Assembly: GCA_030698575.1 (NCBI GenBank)
Contig: JAUYMQ010000571.1
Span: 1 to 25,383, forward strand
Source of the DNA: Deltaproteobacteria bacterium
Lineage (GTDB): Bacteria > JAUYMQ01
DNA length: 25,383 bases
Reading direction: 5' to 3'
The position numbers and the translations under genes are program-made. Position 1 is the first letter of the stretch. Each line of letters starts with the position of its first letter. The notes below the pieces were generated by a model. It had not been told where the DNA came from and did not search any database. It saw only the letters and a program-made list of their open reading frames with translations. This document shows, piece by piece, positions 9,637 to 16,503 of the stretch.

Positions 9637-9754
9637 CGGGAAGGGAATTAGCGCCCCATTAGCGATGCCTTAGATGTCCCTAATCAGCCGGTCTGCCCAA
9701 TCGGCGCCCGTACGCGGAAAGCCCGGTCTGGAAGGGGATCCGGCGGGGGCCTTT

Positions 9755-10840
9755 TTACCCCTCCTTGCCGATGTTCCCCATGGAGGACCTGCTCATCCAG
9801 CACTTGTCGGGCAAGGCGTCGAGACCCCCCAGCAGGGATCCCGCCAGAATGGCGTGCCCTTCCTCGTTCGGGTGTGAGTCGTAGTGGTTCAGCCAGAGCG
9901 CGGCCGCCGAGCGCCCCTCGAAGGCGGGGAAGGATTGCTTCACGTAGAAGCCTCTCCGCAGCGCGGCCTGGGCCACCGCCTGGTAAAGAGGCTGGAAAGG
10001 ATGGAACCAGTGGAGATAGAAGATCTCCGTGTGTATGAAGAGCGCGGCGCATACGTCCAGTTTCTTGCCGATTGCCGCGAGTTCGTCGAGGTGTTGCGTG
10101 AGATCGTCCCAGGCCTCCGGATTCTCGAAATAGTTGAAACGCAGTTCCGAGATGTAGGAATCGCGAGGCGGATCGATGAGGTCCCGAAGCGATGCCCACC
10201 GGGGCCCGAGGATGCGCGCCAGGTAGAGGCGCGATCGCCCTGCATTCTGCACCGCCTCGATGTAGCCCAGCTGTTCCTTCTCGACGAAGGGCTTGTAGTA
10301 CTTCCCCTCGATGTCGTTCAGCGTGAAGCCGTAGACGATCATGTCGGGGTTGTAGAGTAGCCCGATGAGCTTCATGCGCTCGACGACGGCATTGGCGTCG
10401 AGACCCGAAATGCCGAGATTCAGAACTTCGTAGCGGCGGTCCTTTCGTCGCTCGTTGAGGGCCCGCTCGAGCCGGGCGGCGTATGTGTCTTCCGCGAGTA
10501 CGCCCGCGCCCATCGCGAAAGAATCACCCAGAAGAACGATGCGGAATACGCCGGGGGGTTTCTCGCGCCCGTACTCGCGTCCCCGGAAGCCGTCGCTGTT
10601 GCCCTGGTAGTAAGCGCCGATGTGAATGCCGCGGGCGTTAGGATAGGAAAGCTCCACGGGGCCGGGCAGCTCCGGCAGGCCCTCCCACTCGACGGGCTGG
10701 GCCGCCGCGCGCGGCGGCGGCGGATCCTGCCAGAGCAGGCGCGCCGCCAGCTCGGCCATACCCAGCGTGATCGCGATGCTCACGAGCGCGAGGATCAGAT
10801 TGGGGATGAGCGTTCTTCGCTTGCGGCCGGGCTGAATCAC
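9755..10840 (-). CDS. Membrane-anchored SGNH/GDSL-family hydrolase
   Basis: A 361-residue protein with a basic N-terminus and one membrane segment (about residues 11-36, LIPNLILALVSIAITLGMAE), so the catalytic domain should face the periplasm. Family blocks are visible: IVLLGDSFAMG with nucleophile Ser107, NLGISG with Gly143, GFTLNDIEG with Asn175, and DSHPNEEGH with Asp321 and His323. Spacing in the last block is D-x-H instead of the commoner D-x-x-H. Such enzymes are esterases or O-acetyl transferring/removing enzymes for polysaccharide or lipid, but no substrate is indicated here. The GTG start has GGAAG about 8 nt upstream and a good promoter about 75 nt before it. The gene stands alone on its strand between oppositely oriented genes. 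Confidence 0.85.
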   Translation of the reverse strand: MIQPGRKRRTLIPNLILALVSIAITLGMAELAARLLWQDPPPPRAAAQPVEWEGLPELPGPVELSYPNARGIHIGAYYQGNSDGFRGREYGREKPPGVFRIVLLGDSFAMGAGVLAEDTYAARLERALNERRKDRRYEVLNLGISGLDANAVVERMKLIGLLYNPDMIVYGFTLNDIEGKYYKPFVEKEQLGYIEAVQNAGRSRLYLARILGPRWASLRDLIDPPRDSYISELRFNYFENPEAWDDLTQHLDELAAIGKKLDVCAALFIHTEIFYLHWFHPFQPLYQAVAQAALRRGFYVKQSFPAFEGRSAAALWLNHYDSHPNEEGHAILAGSLLGGLDALPDKCWMSRSSMGNIGKEG

Positions 10841-10913
10841 GAATCACGCTTCCGGACGAAGGTTCGGGAAGGGATAGGACTGCCTGGGTCGGTTCGCCTT
10901 GCCAGGGCGCTCT

Positions 10914-10941
10914 ATTCTAGGCGAGCCGGACCCGGTGGCAA
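10914..10941 (-). promoter_or_regulatory. Sigma-70-type promoter for the SGNH hydrolase gene
   Basis: On the minus strand TTGCCA (10941-10936) is followed after 16 nt by TAGAAT (10919-10914); each hexamer matches the consensus at five of six bases. Transcription would start near 10907 and leave a leader of about 67 nt before the GTG. An inverted copy of CCTTGCCA at 10897-10904 mirrors the -35 element across the -10 region. Confidence 0.55.
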
Positions 10942-11037
10942 GGCTTCCCTTTCCCCCTTTTCTTCTTCATCCTGCAGTCATCGGCGTGTGAGGCGCGCCC
11001 GGTGCCGCAGAAAATGAAAAAAGGAAAGGCTGACCCC

Positions 11038-11724
11038 ATGATTGACCTCTACACATCGTCGACGCCGAACGGCTGGAAGGCCTCGATCACGCTCGAGGAG
11101 CTCGATATTCCCTACGAGGTCCATGCGATCGATCTCATGTCCGGCGATCAGAAGAAACCGGAGTACCTGGCCATCAACCCGAACGGCCGCATCCCGACCA
11201 TCGTGGACCGCGAGGCCGACAACTTCGCCGTGTTCGAGACAGGCGCCATCATGATTTACCTCGCGGAGAAGGCGGGCAGGCTTTTGCCGGCCGACGCGAG
11301 GGGGCGCTCGCTGGTCATTCAATGGCTCATGTTCCAGATGGGAGGCATCGGGCCGATGATGGGGCAGGCGAATGTCTTCTATCGCTACTTCCCCGAGAAG
11401 ATCCAACCGGCCATCGATCGCTACCAGAACGAATCGAAGCGGCTTTTCACGGTGCTGGAAACACGCCTCCAGGACAACGAGTACCTCGCGGGCGATTTCA
11501 GCATCGCCGACATCGCCAACTGGGCCTGGGTGCGGACCCACCGCTGGTCGGGAGTCGACGTGGAAGACCTGCCGAACCTGCAGCGCTGGATGGCGGCCCT
11601 GGCTGCGCGCCCGGCCTGCGATCGGGGGGTGAAGGTCCCGATCGACCTCGAAGCGCTCCGGAAGGGGGACGGCGAGGGGGCCAAGGAGTTCGCCCGGCGG
11701 GCCGGGACAATCGTCAGCCGCTGA
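11038..11724 (+). CDS. Glutathione S-transferase family protein (YfcG/YghU-like)
   Basis: A 228-residue soluble protein with an N-terminal thioredoxin-like domain (about residues 1-82) and an all-helical C-terminal domain. The N-terminal motif [19 protein letters not shown] resembles the TPNGxK motif of the nu-class disulfide-bond oxidoreductases YfcG and YghU, where Thr and Asn contact glutathione. [12 protein letters not shown] carries the cis-proline and [14 protein letters not shown] the Glu-Thr/Ser glutathione-binding step. [12 protein letters not shown] is the helical-domain N-capping box. The start at 11038 is chosen because it opens directly on the fold and has GGAAAGG upstream; frames opening at 11002 or 11014 would add a Lys-rich stretch without support. 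The likely role is glutathione-dependent disulfide reduction or detoxification. A strong terminator follows, so it seems monocistronic. Confidence 0.9.
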   Translation: MIDLYTSSTPNGWKASITLEELDIPYEVHAIDLMSGDQKKPEYLAINPNGRIPTIVDREADNFAVFETGAIMIYLAEKAGRLLPADARGRSLVIQWLMFQMGGIGPMMGQANVFYRYFPEKIQPAIDRYQNESKRLFTVLETRLQDNEYLAGDFSIADIANWAWVRTHRWSGVDVEDLPNLQRWMAALAARPACDRGVKVPIDLEALRKGDGEGAKEFARRAGTIVSR

Positions 11725-11737
11725 GTCCGTGGCGGCG

Positions 11738-11784
11738 AAAAAGGGGACACACCCCTGTTTTTAGTGGGGTGCGTCCCCTTTTTT
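11738..11784 (+). terminator. Strong intrinsic terminator after the GST gene
   Basis: GGGGACACACCCC (11743-11755) pairs with GGGGTGCGTCCCC (11766-11778) with a single internal mismatch. It is flanked by five A on the left and six T on the right, with a 10-nt loop. The A and T tracts allow it to work on both strands. The GGGGACACACCCC core also looks like short palindromes scattered in many high-GC genomes. Confidence 0.85.
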
Positions 11785-11792
11785 CGGTTTGG

Positions 11793-11820
11793 TTGACAGG
11801 GGGACAACTTGGGATACACT
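11793..11820 (+). promoter_or_regulatory. Sigma-70-type promoter upstream of nuoB
   Basis: A perfect -35 hexamer TTGACA (11793-11798) is separated by 16 nt from TACACT (11815-11820), four of six matches to TATAAT. It lies 9 nt after the preceding terminator, as expected for a fresh transcription unit. The transcript would start near 11827, giving a leader of about 86 nt that can fold through CCTCGC (11854-11859) and GCGAGG (11885-11890). Confidence 0.65.
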
Positions 11821-11912
11821 CTGCTCGGTTTCCCGACCAGATGGGTCAATATCCCTCGCGGGCGGCCTTGGCGTCCCGCAGGGGGCGAGGTTGGCCAGCG
11901 AAAAAGGAACCC

Positions 11913-12446
11913 ATGGTAGAGTTTGGCGCCGGCCAAGATGCCCCGTTTGTCACCTCCCGGCTCGACAACCTCGTGAGCTGGGGGCGCAAGTACTCGTTTT
12001 TTCTCTATCCTTTCATCACCGCATGTTGCGGCATGGAGTTCATGTCCGTGGCGGGCCCCCGCTACGACATTGACCGTTTTGGTGCGGCGCTCCCACGGTT
12101 TTCCCCCCGCCAGGCCGATCTCCTCATGGTCGTCGGGACGATCAGCCACAAGCAGGCGCCGATTTTGAAGAAAGTCTACGACCAGATGTGTGAGCCCAAA
12201 TGGGTGGTGGCATTCGGTGGTTGCACCTGCTCCGGGGGGCCCTACGACAACTACGCCACGGTGCAGGGAATCGACACGATCATCCCTGTCGACTCCTATA
12301 TCATCGGTTGCCCTCCCAGGCCCGAGGCCGTTCTGGACGGCCTCATCAAGCTCCAGGAGCGCGTCACGCGCGAGAAGGTCCCGGCCGACGGAAGGCATGT
12401 GGAGCTGGAGAATCTCCCTATCCTGAATGTGAAGCAGGCAAGGTGA
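11913..12446 (+). CDS. nuoB: NADH-quinone oxidoreductase subunit B
   Basis: NuoB (PSST homologue) holds cluster N2, the last iron-sulfur centre before quinone in respiratory complex I. The 177-residue protein has all four N2 cysteines: the tandem pair Cys38/Cys39 in TACCGMEF, Cys104 in GGCTCSGGPYDNY, and Cys133 in GCPPRPEA. The intervals (65 and 29 residues after Cys39) equal those of E. coli NuoB. The ATG at 11913 is chosen because AAAAAGGA lies 4 nt upstream and it follows the promoter; the open frame extends further upstream through the GST gene but that part has no NuoB character. The stop overlaps the next gene's GTG start. nuoA, nuoC and nuoD, the usual neighbours, are absent, so the complex I genes are split. 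Subunits of related [NiFe] hydrogenases share the fold but the spacing and ends favour NuoB. Confidence 0.94.
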   Translation: MVEFGAGQDAPFVTSRLDNLVSWGRKYSFFLYPFITACCGMEFMSVAGPRYDIDRFGAALPRFSPRQADLLMVVGTISHKQAPILKKVYDQMCEPKWVVAFGGCTCSGGPYDNYATVQGIDTIIPVDSYIIGCPPRPEAVLDGLIKLQERVTREKVPADGRHVELENLPILNVKQAR

Positions 12447-13045
12447 AGAAGGCGAGCGCGACCAAGCGAGGACAGCGAGCCCGGCCCGCCGGGGCCGCCA
12501 AGAGCGGTAGCCGGGGGGCCAAGCGTGTGGCCAAGCGTCCGGCCAAGCCGGCAGGGAAGAGTTCCGGGCGGACGGCGAAGCGCCCCGCGGCTGGGAAGGC
12601 CCGCGTGGCGGCCAAGCCCAAGAGCAAGAAGGCCGCGAAGCCGCGCAAGCCCGTCGCGCAGGCTCGCCCGCAGCCCCCCGAGCAGGTCAGGCCTCCCCTC
12701 ATCCGCAAGGGGCTCCCCGTCACCAAGGCGGGACTGCGGCGGCTCGGGAAGATGCAGCAGGGGGAACGGCCGGAGATCAAGTCGATTATCGTCTACACCA
12801 CCGAGCAGAAGCCCAAGAATCTCTATCCACGCAAGATTATCTCGCCTCCCTTCCCGTCGAAATGTTGCACCGACGTGAACCGTCTCCGTGTCGGAAAGAT
12901 CTACGAGGAACTGGGGAGAAGCTATTACTACAAGGTCTGCAAGGTGTGCGGGCACGGGGTGAAGTACTATTTCAACCGCGAGACGGAATTCGAAATGCCC
13001 AAGCTCCGGAAGTACTACGAGTGGAAGAAATCTGTCTTCCACTAA
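12443..13045 (+). CDS. Unrecognised protein: Lys/Ala/Pro-rich N-terminal tail plus four-cysteine domain
   Basis: A 200-residue protein I do not recognise. Residues 1-85 are low-complexity and strongly basic, rich in Lys, Arg, Ala and Pro, with AKRPA/AAKPK-type motifs like histone H1 tails. Residues 86-200 look like a compact folded domain. It starts LIRKGLPVTKAGLRRLGKM, continues with a strand-rich IKSIIVYTT, then Cys141-Cys142 (SKCCTDVNRLRVG) and Cys166-x2-Cys169-Gly-His (YYYKVCKVCGHGVKYYF), and ends in an aromatic and basic KYYEWKKSVFH. The four cysteines suggest a zinc or iron-sulfur site. The GTG start overlaps the nuoB stop (GTGA), so translation is coupled, and nuoI follows after 54 nt. 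No signal peptide or membrane segment is visible. A complex I assembly or iron-sulfur role is suggested only by position. Confidence 0.75.
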   Translation: MKKASATKRGQRARPAGAAKSGSRGAKRVAKRPAKPAGKSSGRTAKRPAAGKARVAAKPKSKKAAKPRKPVAQARPQPPEQVRPPLIRKGLPVTKAGLRRLGKMQQGERPEIKSIIVYTTEQKPKNLYPRKIISPPFPSKCCTDVNRLRVGKIYEELGRSYYYKVCKVCGHGVKYYFNRETEFEMPKLRKYYEWKKSVFH

Positions 13046-13099
13046 CCCTCTGAACCCCGGGCGCGCGCTCTCCCCGCCGGCCCGGCGGCCCGAAGGTCC

Positions 13100-13741
13100 A
13101 TGGCTGCGCGCGTCGTCAAGGTCAAACGAGGACCCGAACTCACGCTCTGGGAGCGCCTGTACATCCCGGAGATAATCCGCGGCCTGGCCGTAACGTCCCG
13201 CCACTTCTTCTCGAATCTCTGGGGCTTCATCATCGGCAAGCCTCGCGTCGCCACCGTTCAGTATCCGGAGCAGCGCCTGGAACACCCGGCGGCCTTCCGC
13301 GGCATGCCGGTTCTGGTCGCACGCGAAGACGGCAGCGAGCGATGCGTGGCCTGCGGCATGTGCGAGGTCGCCTGCCCGCCGCGTTGCATTACGATCGTTC
13401 CCGAAGAGACCGAGGGCACGATCGAGAGGCGACCGAAGATCTTCGATATCGATCTGTCACGATGCATGTTCTGCGGCCTCTGCGAGGAGGCTTGCCCGGA
13501 AGAAGCGATCGTCATGTCGGCCGACTTCGAGATCGCCTGCGAGACGCGCGAGGGGCTCATCTGGGGCAAGGAGCAGCTGCTGAAGCCGCCGGAGCAGTTG
13601 CGGCGCCGGATCAATTACATCCGGGATGAGTTCAACAAGTACGACTCGGCCAAGGATGCGCCGACGAACGTGATCGGCGCGACCAACGCCCGGCTGGCGA
13701 AGCCGGCGGGAGAAGACCAGCGGCGGGCGGGGAGCCACTGA
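13100..13741 (+). CDS. nuoI: NADH-quinone oxidoreductase subunit I
   Basis: NuoI (TYKY homologue) carries clusters N6a and N6b, which pass electrons to N2 in NuoB. The 213-residue protein has two classical 4Fe-4S motifs: CVACGMCEVACPP with Cys82, 85, 88 and 92, and CMFCGLCEEACPE with Cys122, 125, 128 and 132. The N-terminal helical segment (LWERLYIPEIIRGLAVTSRHFFSNLWG) is the typical membrane-surface anchor, and YPEQRLEHPAAFRGMPVL and RCMFCGLC fit NuoI over generic ferredoxins. The C-terminus has about 30 additional, poorly ordered residues. GAAGG sits close upstream of the ATG. It is co-directional with nuoB and the unknown Cys-rich gene, forming a minimal cluster of N2-side subunits without nuoH. 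Confidence 0.93.
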   Translation: MAARVVKVKRGPELTLWERLYIPEIIRGLAVTSRHFFSNLWGFIIGKPRVATVQYPEQRLEHPAAFRGMPVLVAREDGSERCVACGMCEVACPPRCITIVPEETEGTIERRPKIFDIDLSRCMFCGLCEEACPEEAIVMSADFEIACETREGLIWGKEQLLKPPEQLRRRINYIRDEFNKYDSAKDAPTNVIGATNARLAKPAGEDQRRAGSH

Positions 13742-13779
13742 CCCGGGCGAAAGCGCGAAACCGTCCCCCCGATACCGAC

Positions 13780-13800
13780 CGGCGGAGAGCGTCTCCGCCG
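13780..13800 (+). terminator. Hairpin between nuoI and lpdA
   Basis: CGGCGGAGA (13780-13788) pairs exactly with TCTCCGCCG (13792-13800) across a GCG loop and is followed by TTCGTCGTTTG, a loose T-rich stretch. This may end or attenuate the nuoB-nuoI transcript 39 nt past the nuoI stop. Confidence 0.5.
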
Positions 13801-13871
13801 TTCGTCGTTTGAAAGACCGATCAACGCGCTCTTGCCCTCGTGTTTTCGAGGGGACGCTGCCTGGAGAGGGA

Positions 13872-15269
13872 ATGGAAAAATTCGACCTGACCGTGATCGG
13901 TTCGGGCCCGGGCGGCTACATCGCTGCTTTCCGCGCCTCCCAGCTCGGCATGCGCGTTGCGCTCGTCGAGAGGAAGGAGCTGGGAGGACTCTGCCTGAAC
14001 CTGGGTTGCATTCCCTCCAAGGCGATCCTGAAATCGGCCGAGGTCTTCGCGATGATGAAGAACGCCTCCAAATACGGGCTGTCCGCGGAGAACGTCTCGG
14101 TTGACTACGGAAAGGTCGTCGAGAGGAGCCGCAAGGTTGCCGCGCGGCTCTCCAGGGGCGTCGAGTTTCTGGTGAAGAAAAACAAGGTCACCGCGTTCTC
14201 GGGCACGGCCCGCCTTACGGGTCCCACGCGCCTCGTCGTCGAACGGCCCGCCGACGCGGGAGGCAACTGCGAAATCGAGAGCGCCCGGGTGATCCTGGCC
14301 ACCGGGACGGAGCCGAGATCGCTTTCGGGACTGGACGCCGACGGCAAGACGATCATGAACAGCGATCAGGCGATCCTCTCACGAGAGAGGCCCGCGTCGG
14401 TGGCGGTGATCGGAGGAGGCGCCGTCGGGGTGGAGTTCGCCTACTGGTACAACGCCTTCGGAAGCAAGGTCACGATCATCGAATTGATGGAACAGCTCCT
14501 CCCGAATACCGACCGCGAGATCGCCGATCAGCTCAGGAAGAGCCTGACGCGGCAGGGCATTTCCGTTCTCACCTCCGCCAAGGTGCGGGCGTCCTCCAAG
14601 CGGGAGGGAAAGGTGGCGATGGAGGTCGAGTTGGCGGGCGAGAAGCGGGCGGTCGACGCAGAGCTCGTTCTGGTGGCGGTTGGGCGGTCGGCGGTAGTGA
14701 AGGAACTGGGGCTCGATGAAGCCGGTGTCGAACTCAAGAACGGCTACATTTCGGTTGATGAACAGTACCGAACATCCTGCCTGAGCATCTACGCAATCGG
14801 GGACGTGATCGGGCCGCCGCTGCTGGCCCACGCGGCCTCGGCCGAGGGGGTCGCCGCGGTCGAGATGATGACCGGCAAGGGCCGCGGACCCGTTGATCCC
14901 TGGAAGATTCCCAGCTGCATCTACTGCCAGCCTGAAGTCGCAACGATCGGCCTGAGCGAGCAGGACGCCGAGGCGAAGGGAATTTCCGTGAAAGTCGGAC
15001 GATTTCCGTTCCGCGCTTCGGGGCGCGCGATTGCATCGGGCGACGAAGAAGGCATAGTGAAGATCATCGCTGACGAGAAGTACGGGGAGATACTCGGGGC
15101 GCACATGATCGGCAAAGGCGTCACAGAACTTATAGCGGAGATTGGCCTCGGCCAGACGGTCGAGGCCACGTCGAGAGATCTTCACAGCACGATCCACGCT
15201 CATCCCACGCTGGCAGAGGCAATCGGAGAAGCGGCGCTGGATCTCGACAAGCTGACTCTCAACATCTGA
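13872..15269 (+). CDS. lpdA: Dihydrolipoyl dehydrogenase
   Basis: The E3 flavoprotein that reoxidises dihydrolipoamide with NAD+ in 2-oxoacid dehydrogenases and the glycine cleavage system. The 465-residue length is typical. It shows an N-terminal FAD-binding GSGPGGYIAAFRASQLG and the redox disulfide GGLCLNLGCIPSK (Cys41/Cys46). It also has an NAD-binding IGGGAVGVEFAYWYNAFG, a second FAD contact YAIGDV, and the C-terminal catalytic HPTLAE with His444 and Glu449. The Leu after GG, where Thr is usual, is an accepted variant. The start at 13872 is preferred over upstream in-frame codons because GGAGAGGG lies directly before it and the protein opens on the first FAD strand. lipB follows, matching a shared lipoate theme. 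Mercuric reductase-like relatives lack this combination of motifs. Confidence 0.94.
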   Translation: MEKFDLTVIGSGPGGYIAAFRASQLGMRVALVERKELGGLCLNLGCIPSKAILKSAEVFAMMKNASKYGLSAENVSVDYGKVVERSRKVAARLSRGVEFLVKKNKVTAFSGTARLTGPTRLVVERPADAGGNCEIESARVILATGTEPRSLSGLDADGKTIMNSDQAILSRERPASVAVIGGGAVGVEFAYWYNAFGSKVTIIELMEQLLPNTDREIADQLRKSLTRQGISVLTSAKVRASSKREGKVAMEVELAGEKRAVDAELVLVAVGRSAVVKELGLDEAGVELKNGYISVDEQYRTSCLSIYAIGDVIGPPLLAHAASAEGVAAVEMMTGKGRGPVDPWKIPSCIYCQPEVATIGLSEQDAEAKGISVKVGRFPFRASGRAIASGDEEGIVKIIADEKYGEILGAHMIGKGVTELIAEIGLGQTVEATSRDLHSTIHAHPTLAEAIGEAALDLDKLTLNI

Positions 15270-15310
15270 AGCGGGTCCGGGGGCGACCTCCATCGCCCTT
15301 TGCGGCAAGC

Positions 15311-15330
15311 AGAGCCCCGCATGGGGCTCT
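15311..15330 (+). terminator. Hairpin between lpdA and lipB
   Basis: AGAGCCCC (15311-15318) pairs exactly with GGGGCTCT (15323-15330) across GCAT. It has no T tract (TCGTGCT follows). It lies 20 nt before the lipB start, so it may be a processing or attenuating hairpin rather than a full terminator. Confidence 0.4.
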
Positions 15331-15349
15331 TCGTGCTAGGATGCGCGCC

Positions 15350-16057
15350 ATGGCGGGCGAACCATTCCGGATTCTGCGTCTGGGGAGCGTTCCTTACGAC
15401 GAGGCTCTCGCCCTGCAGACGGCGCTCCTCGAGCGGCGCCAGCGGGGGGAGATTCCCGACACGATCCTGCTGCTGGAACACCCTCACGTGATCACGCTTG
15501 GCCGCCGGGGTGATGCGTCAAACGTCGTTGCCGACAAGGCGGCCCTTGAGGCCATGGGTATCGAGGTGCGCCGCGTGGGGCGGGGCGGCGACGTGACCTA
15601 TCACGGCCCCGGGCAGCTCGTCGGGTACTGGATCGTTTCGCTCTCGCGGTGGAAGAACGACGTTGGCAAATTCGTGCGGACGATCGAAGAATCGATCATC
15701 CGGACGCTGGCCGAATTCGGCATGGAAGGGCGGCGTGTGCCGAAGTTCACAGGGGTTTGGTGCCCGGTCGCGGGCGCGCCGGAGCCCGAGAAGATCGCCA
15801 GCATCGGTGTCGGTATCAAGCGCTGGGTTGCCCACCACGGCTTCGCGCTGAACGTGACGACCGACCTCCGTTACTTCGATGCGATCATCCCCTGCGCGCT
15901 TCACGACAAACGCATGACCTCGATGGCGCGCCTGCTGGCCCGCGATTTGCCGATCGCGACCGTCGAGGACGCACTGGCGGGCGTGCTGCCGGGGCTTCTC
16001 GGGGGGCCGTTGCTGAAGGACGAGCGGATTCGGCCCGAGGCCGCTCGAGAATTCTGA
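15350..16057 (+). CDS. lipB: Octanoyl-[acyl-carrier protein]:protein N-octanoyltransferase
   Basis: LipB moves octanoate from acyl carrier protein to a lysine on lipoyl domains, the first step of endogenous lipoate synthesis. The 235-residue protein shows LLLEHPHVITLGRRGDASNV, the signature RRVGRGGDVTYHGPGQLVGY, KIASIGVGIKRW and FDAIIPCAL. The catalytic pair is Lys148 and Cys182, 34 residues apart as in characterised LipB enzymes. The start is ambiguous by three codons: an ATG at 15341 is also in frame, but AGGA directly before it can serve only the ATG at 15350. The window does not contain lipA. Its place after lpdA is functionally consistent because E3 acts on the lipoyl groups that LipB helps to make. 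Confidence 0.94.
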   Translation: MAGEPFRILRLGSVPYDEALALQTALLERRQRGEIPDTILLLEHPHVITLGRRGDASNVVADKAALEAMGIEVRRVGRGGDVTYHGPGQLVGYWIVSLSRWKNDVGKFVRTIEESIIRTLAEFGMEGRRVPKFTGVWCPVAGAPEPEKIASIGVGIKRWVAHHGFALNVTTDLRYFDAIIPCALHDKRMTSMARLLARDLPIATVEDALAGVLPGLLGGPLLKDERIRPEAAREF

Positions 16058-16090
16058 GCGGCCTGCGCACGCCACGGAGGGAGAGTTTCG

Positions 16091-16441
16091 ATGGCTTACT
16101 ACCTGCTGAAGTTGCTGATCACCGCCGCGCTTGTCGTGATCGTCTCTGAGGTCGCCAAGCGCGCGCCCCTCTTCGCCGGTCTCCTGGCGTCGCTCCCGCT
16201 TGTCTCTTTCCTGGCCTTCATCTGGCTCTATCGCGATACGCAGAGCACCGAGCAGGTGGCGCGGCTATCCACGAGCATCTTCTGGCTCGTTCTCCCCTCG
16301 CTTTCGCTCTTCCTGATTCTTCCCTGGCTCCTCCGGCAGGGTGTGGGGTTCGCCCTGAGCCTCTCTCTCGCCACGGCGGCGATGTTCGTTCTCTATCTCG
16401 CCCAGATCTGGTCGCTTGGCCGCCTGGGCGTGCGCCTCTGA
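16091..16441 (+). CDS. DUF3147 family inner-membrane protein
   Basis: A small hydrophobic protein of 116 residues with about four predicted membrane segments (roughly residues 5-22, 27-47, 61-82 and 86-108). The pattern KLLITAALVVIVSEVAKRAPLFAGLLASLPLVSFLAFIWLY followed by STSIFWLVLPSLSLFLILPWLL is that of the DUF3147 family, recognised from memory. Function in this family is not established; transport has been guessed. GGAGGGAG precedes the ATG at good spacing, and the gene starts 33 nt after lipB, so it is probably the last gene of that operon. It is convergent with arfB. Confidence 0.82.
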   Translation: MAYYLLKLLITAALVVIVSEVAKRAPLFAGLLASLPLVSFLAFIWLYRDTQSTEQVARLSTSIFWLVLPSLSLFLILPWLLRQGVGFALSLSLATAAMFVLYLAQIWSLGRLGVRL

Positions 16442-16503
16442 CGCCCTTCCAGTAAATGGTCGAGCTGCGCCCGGACGACTCGCGGGTGTGATCGTGTCCC
16501 GCC

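Larger units (their letters stand above)
9398..9754. other. 357-nt convergent intergenic region
   Basis: This region between ilvE (plus) and the SGNH hydrolase (minus) holds two perfect hairpins near its left end and a six-codon ORF with a very strong ribosome binding site near 9600. A run of short TTAGCG/TAGCG-like words follows at about 9633-9675. I see no protein of ordinary length, tRNA or insertion sequence in it. Confidence 0.6.

Noticed and set aside
11322-11912. A long N-terminal extension of NuoB in the same frame
   Set aside because: This part overlaps the GST gene, its terminator and the nuoB promoter, and shows no NuoB-like residues; the ATG at 11913 has a ribosome binding site and gives the family length.
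12443-12700. A histone H1-like or H-NS-type DNA-binding protein as the full identity of the nuoB-linked gene
   Set aside because: Only the first 85 residues have this composition; the remaining domain with four cysteines is not a histone-like fold, so the name would mislead.
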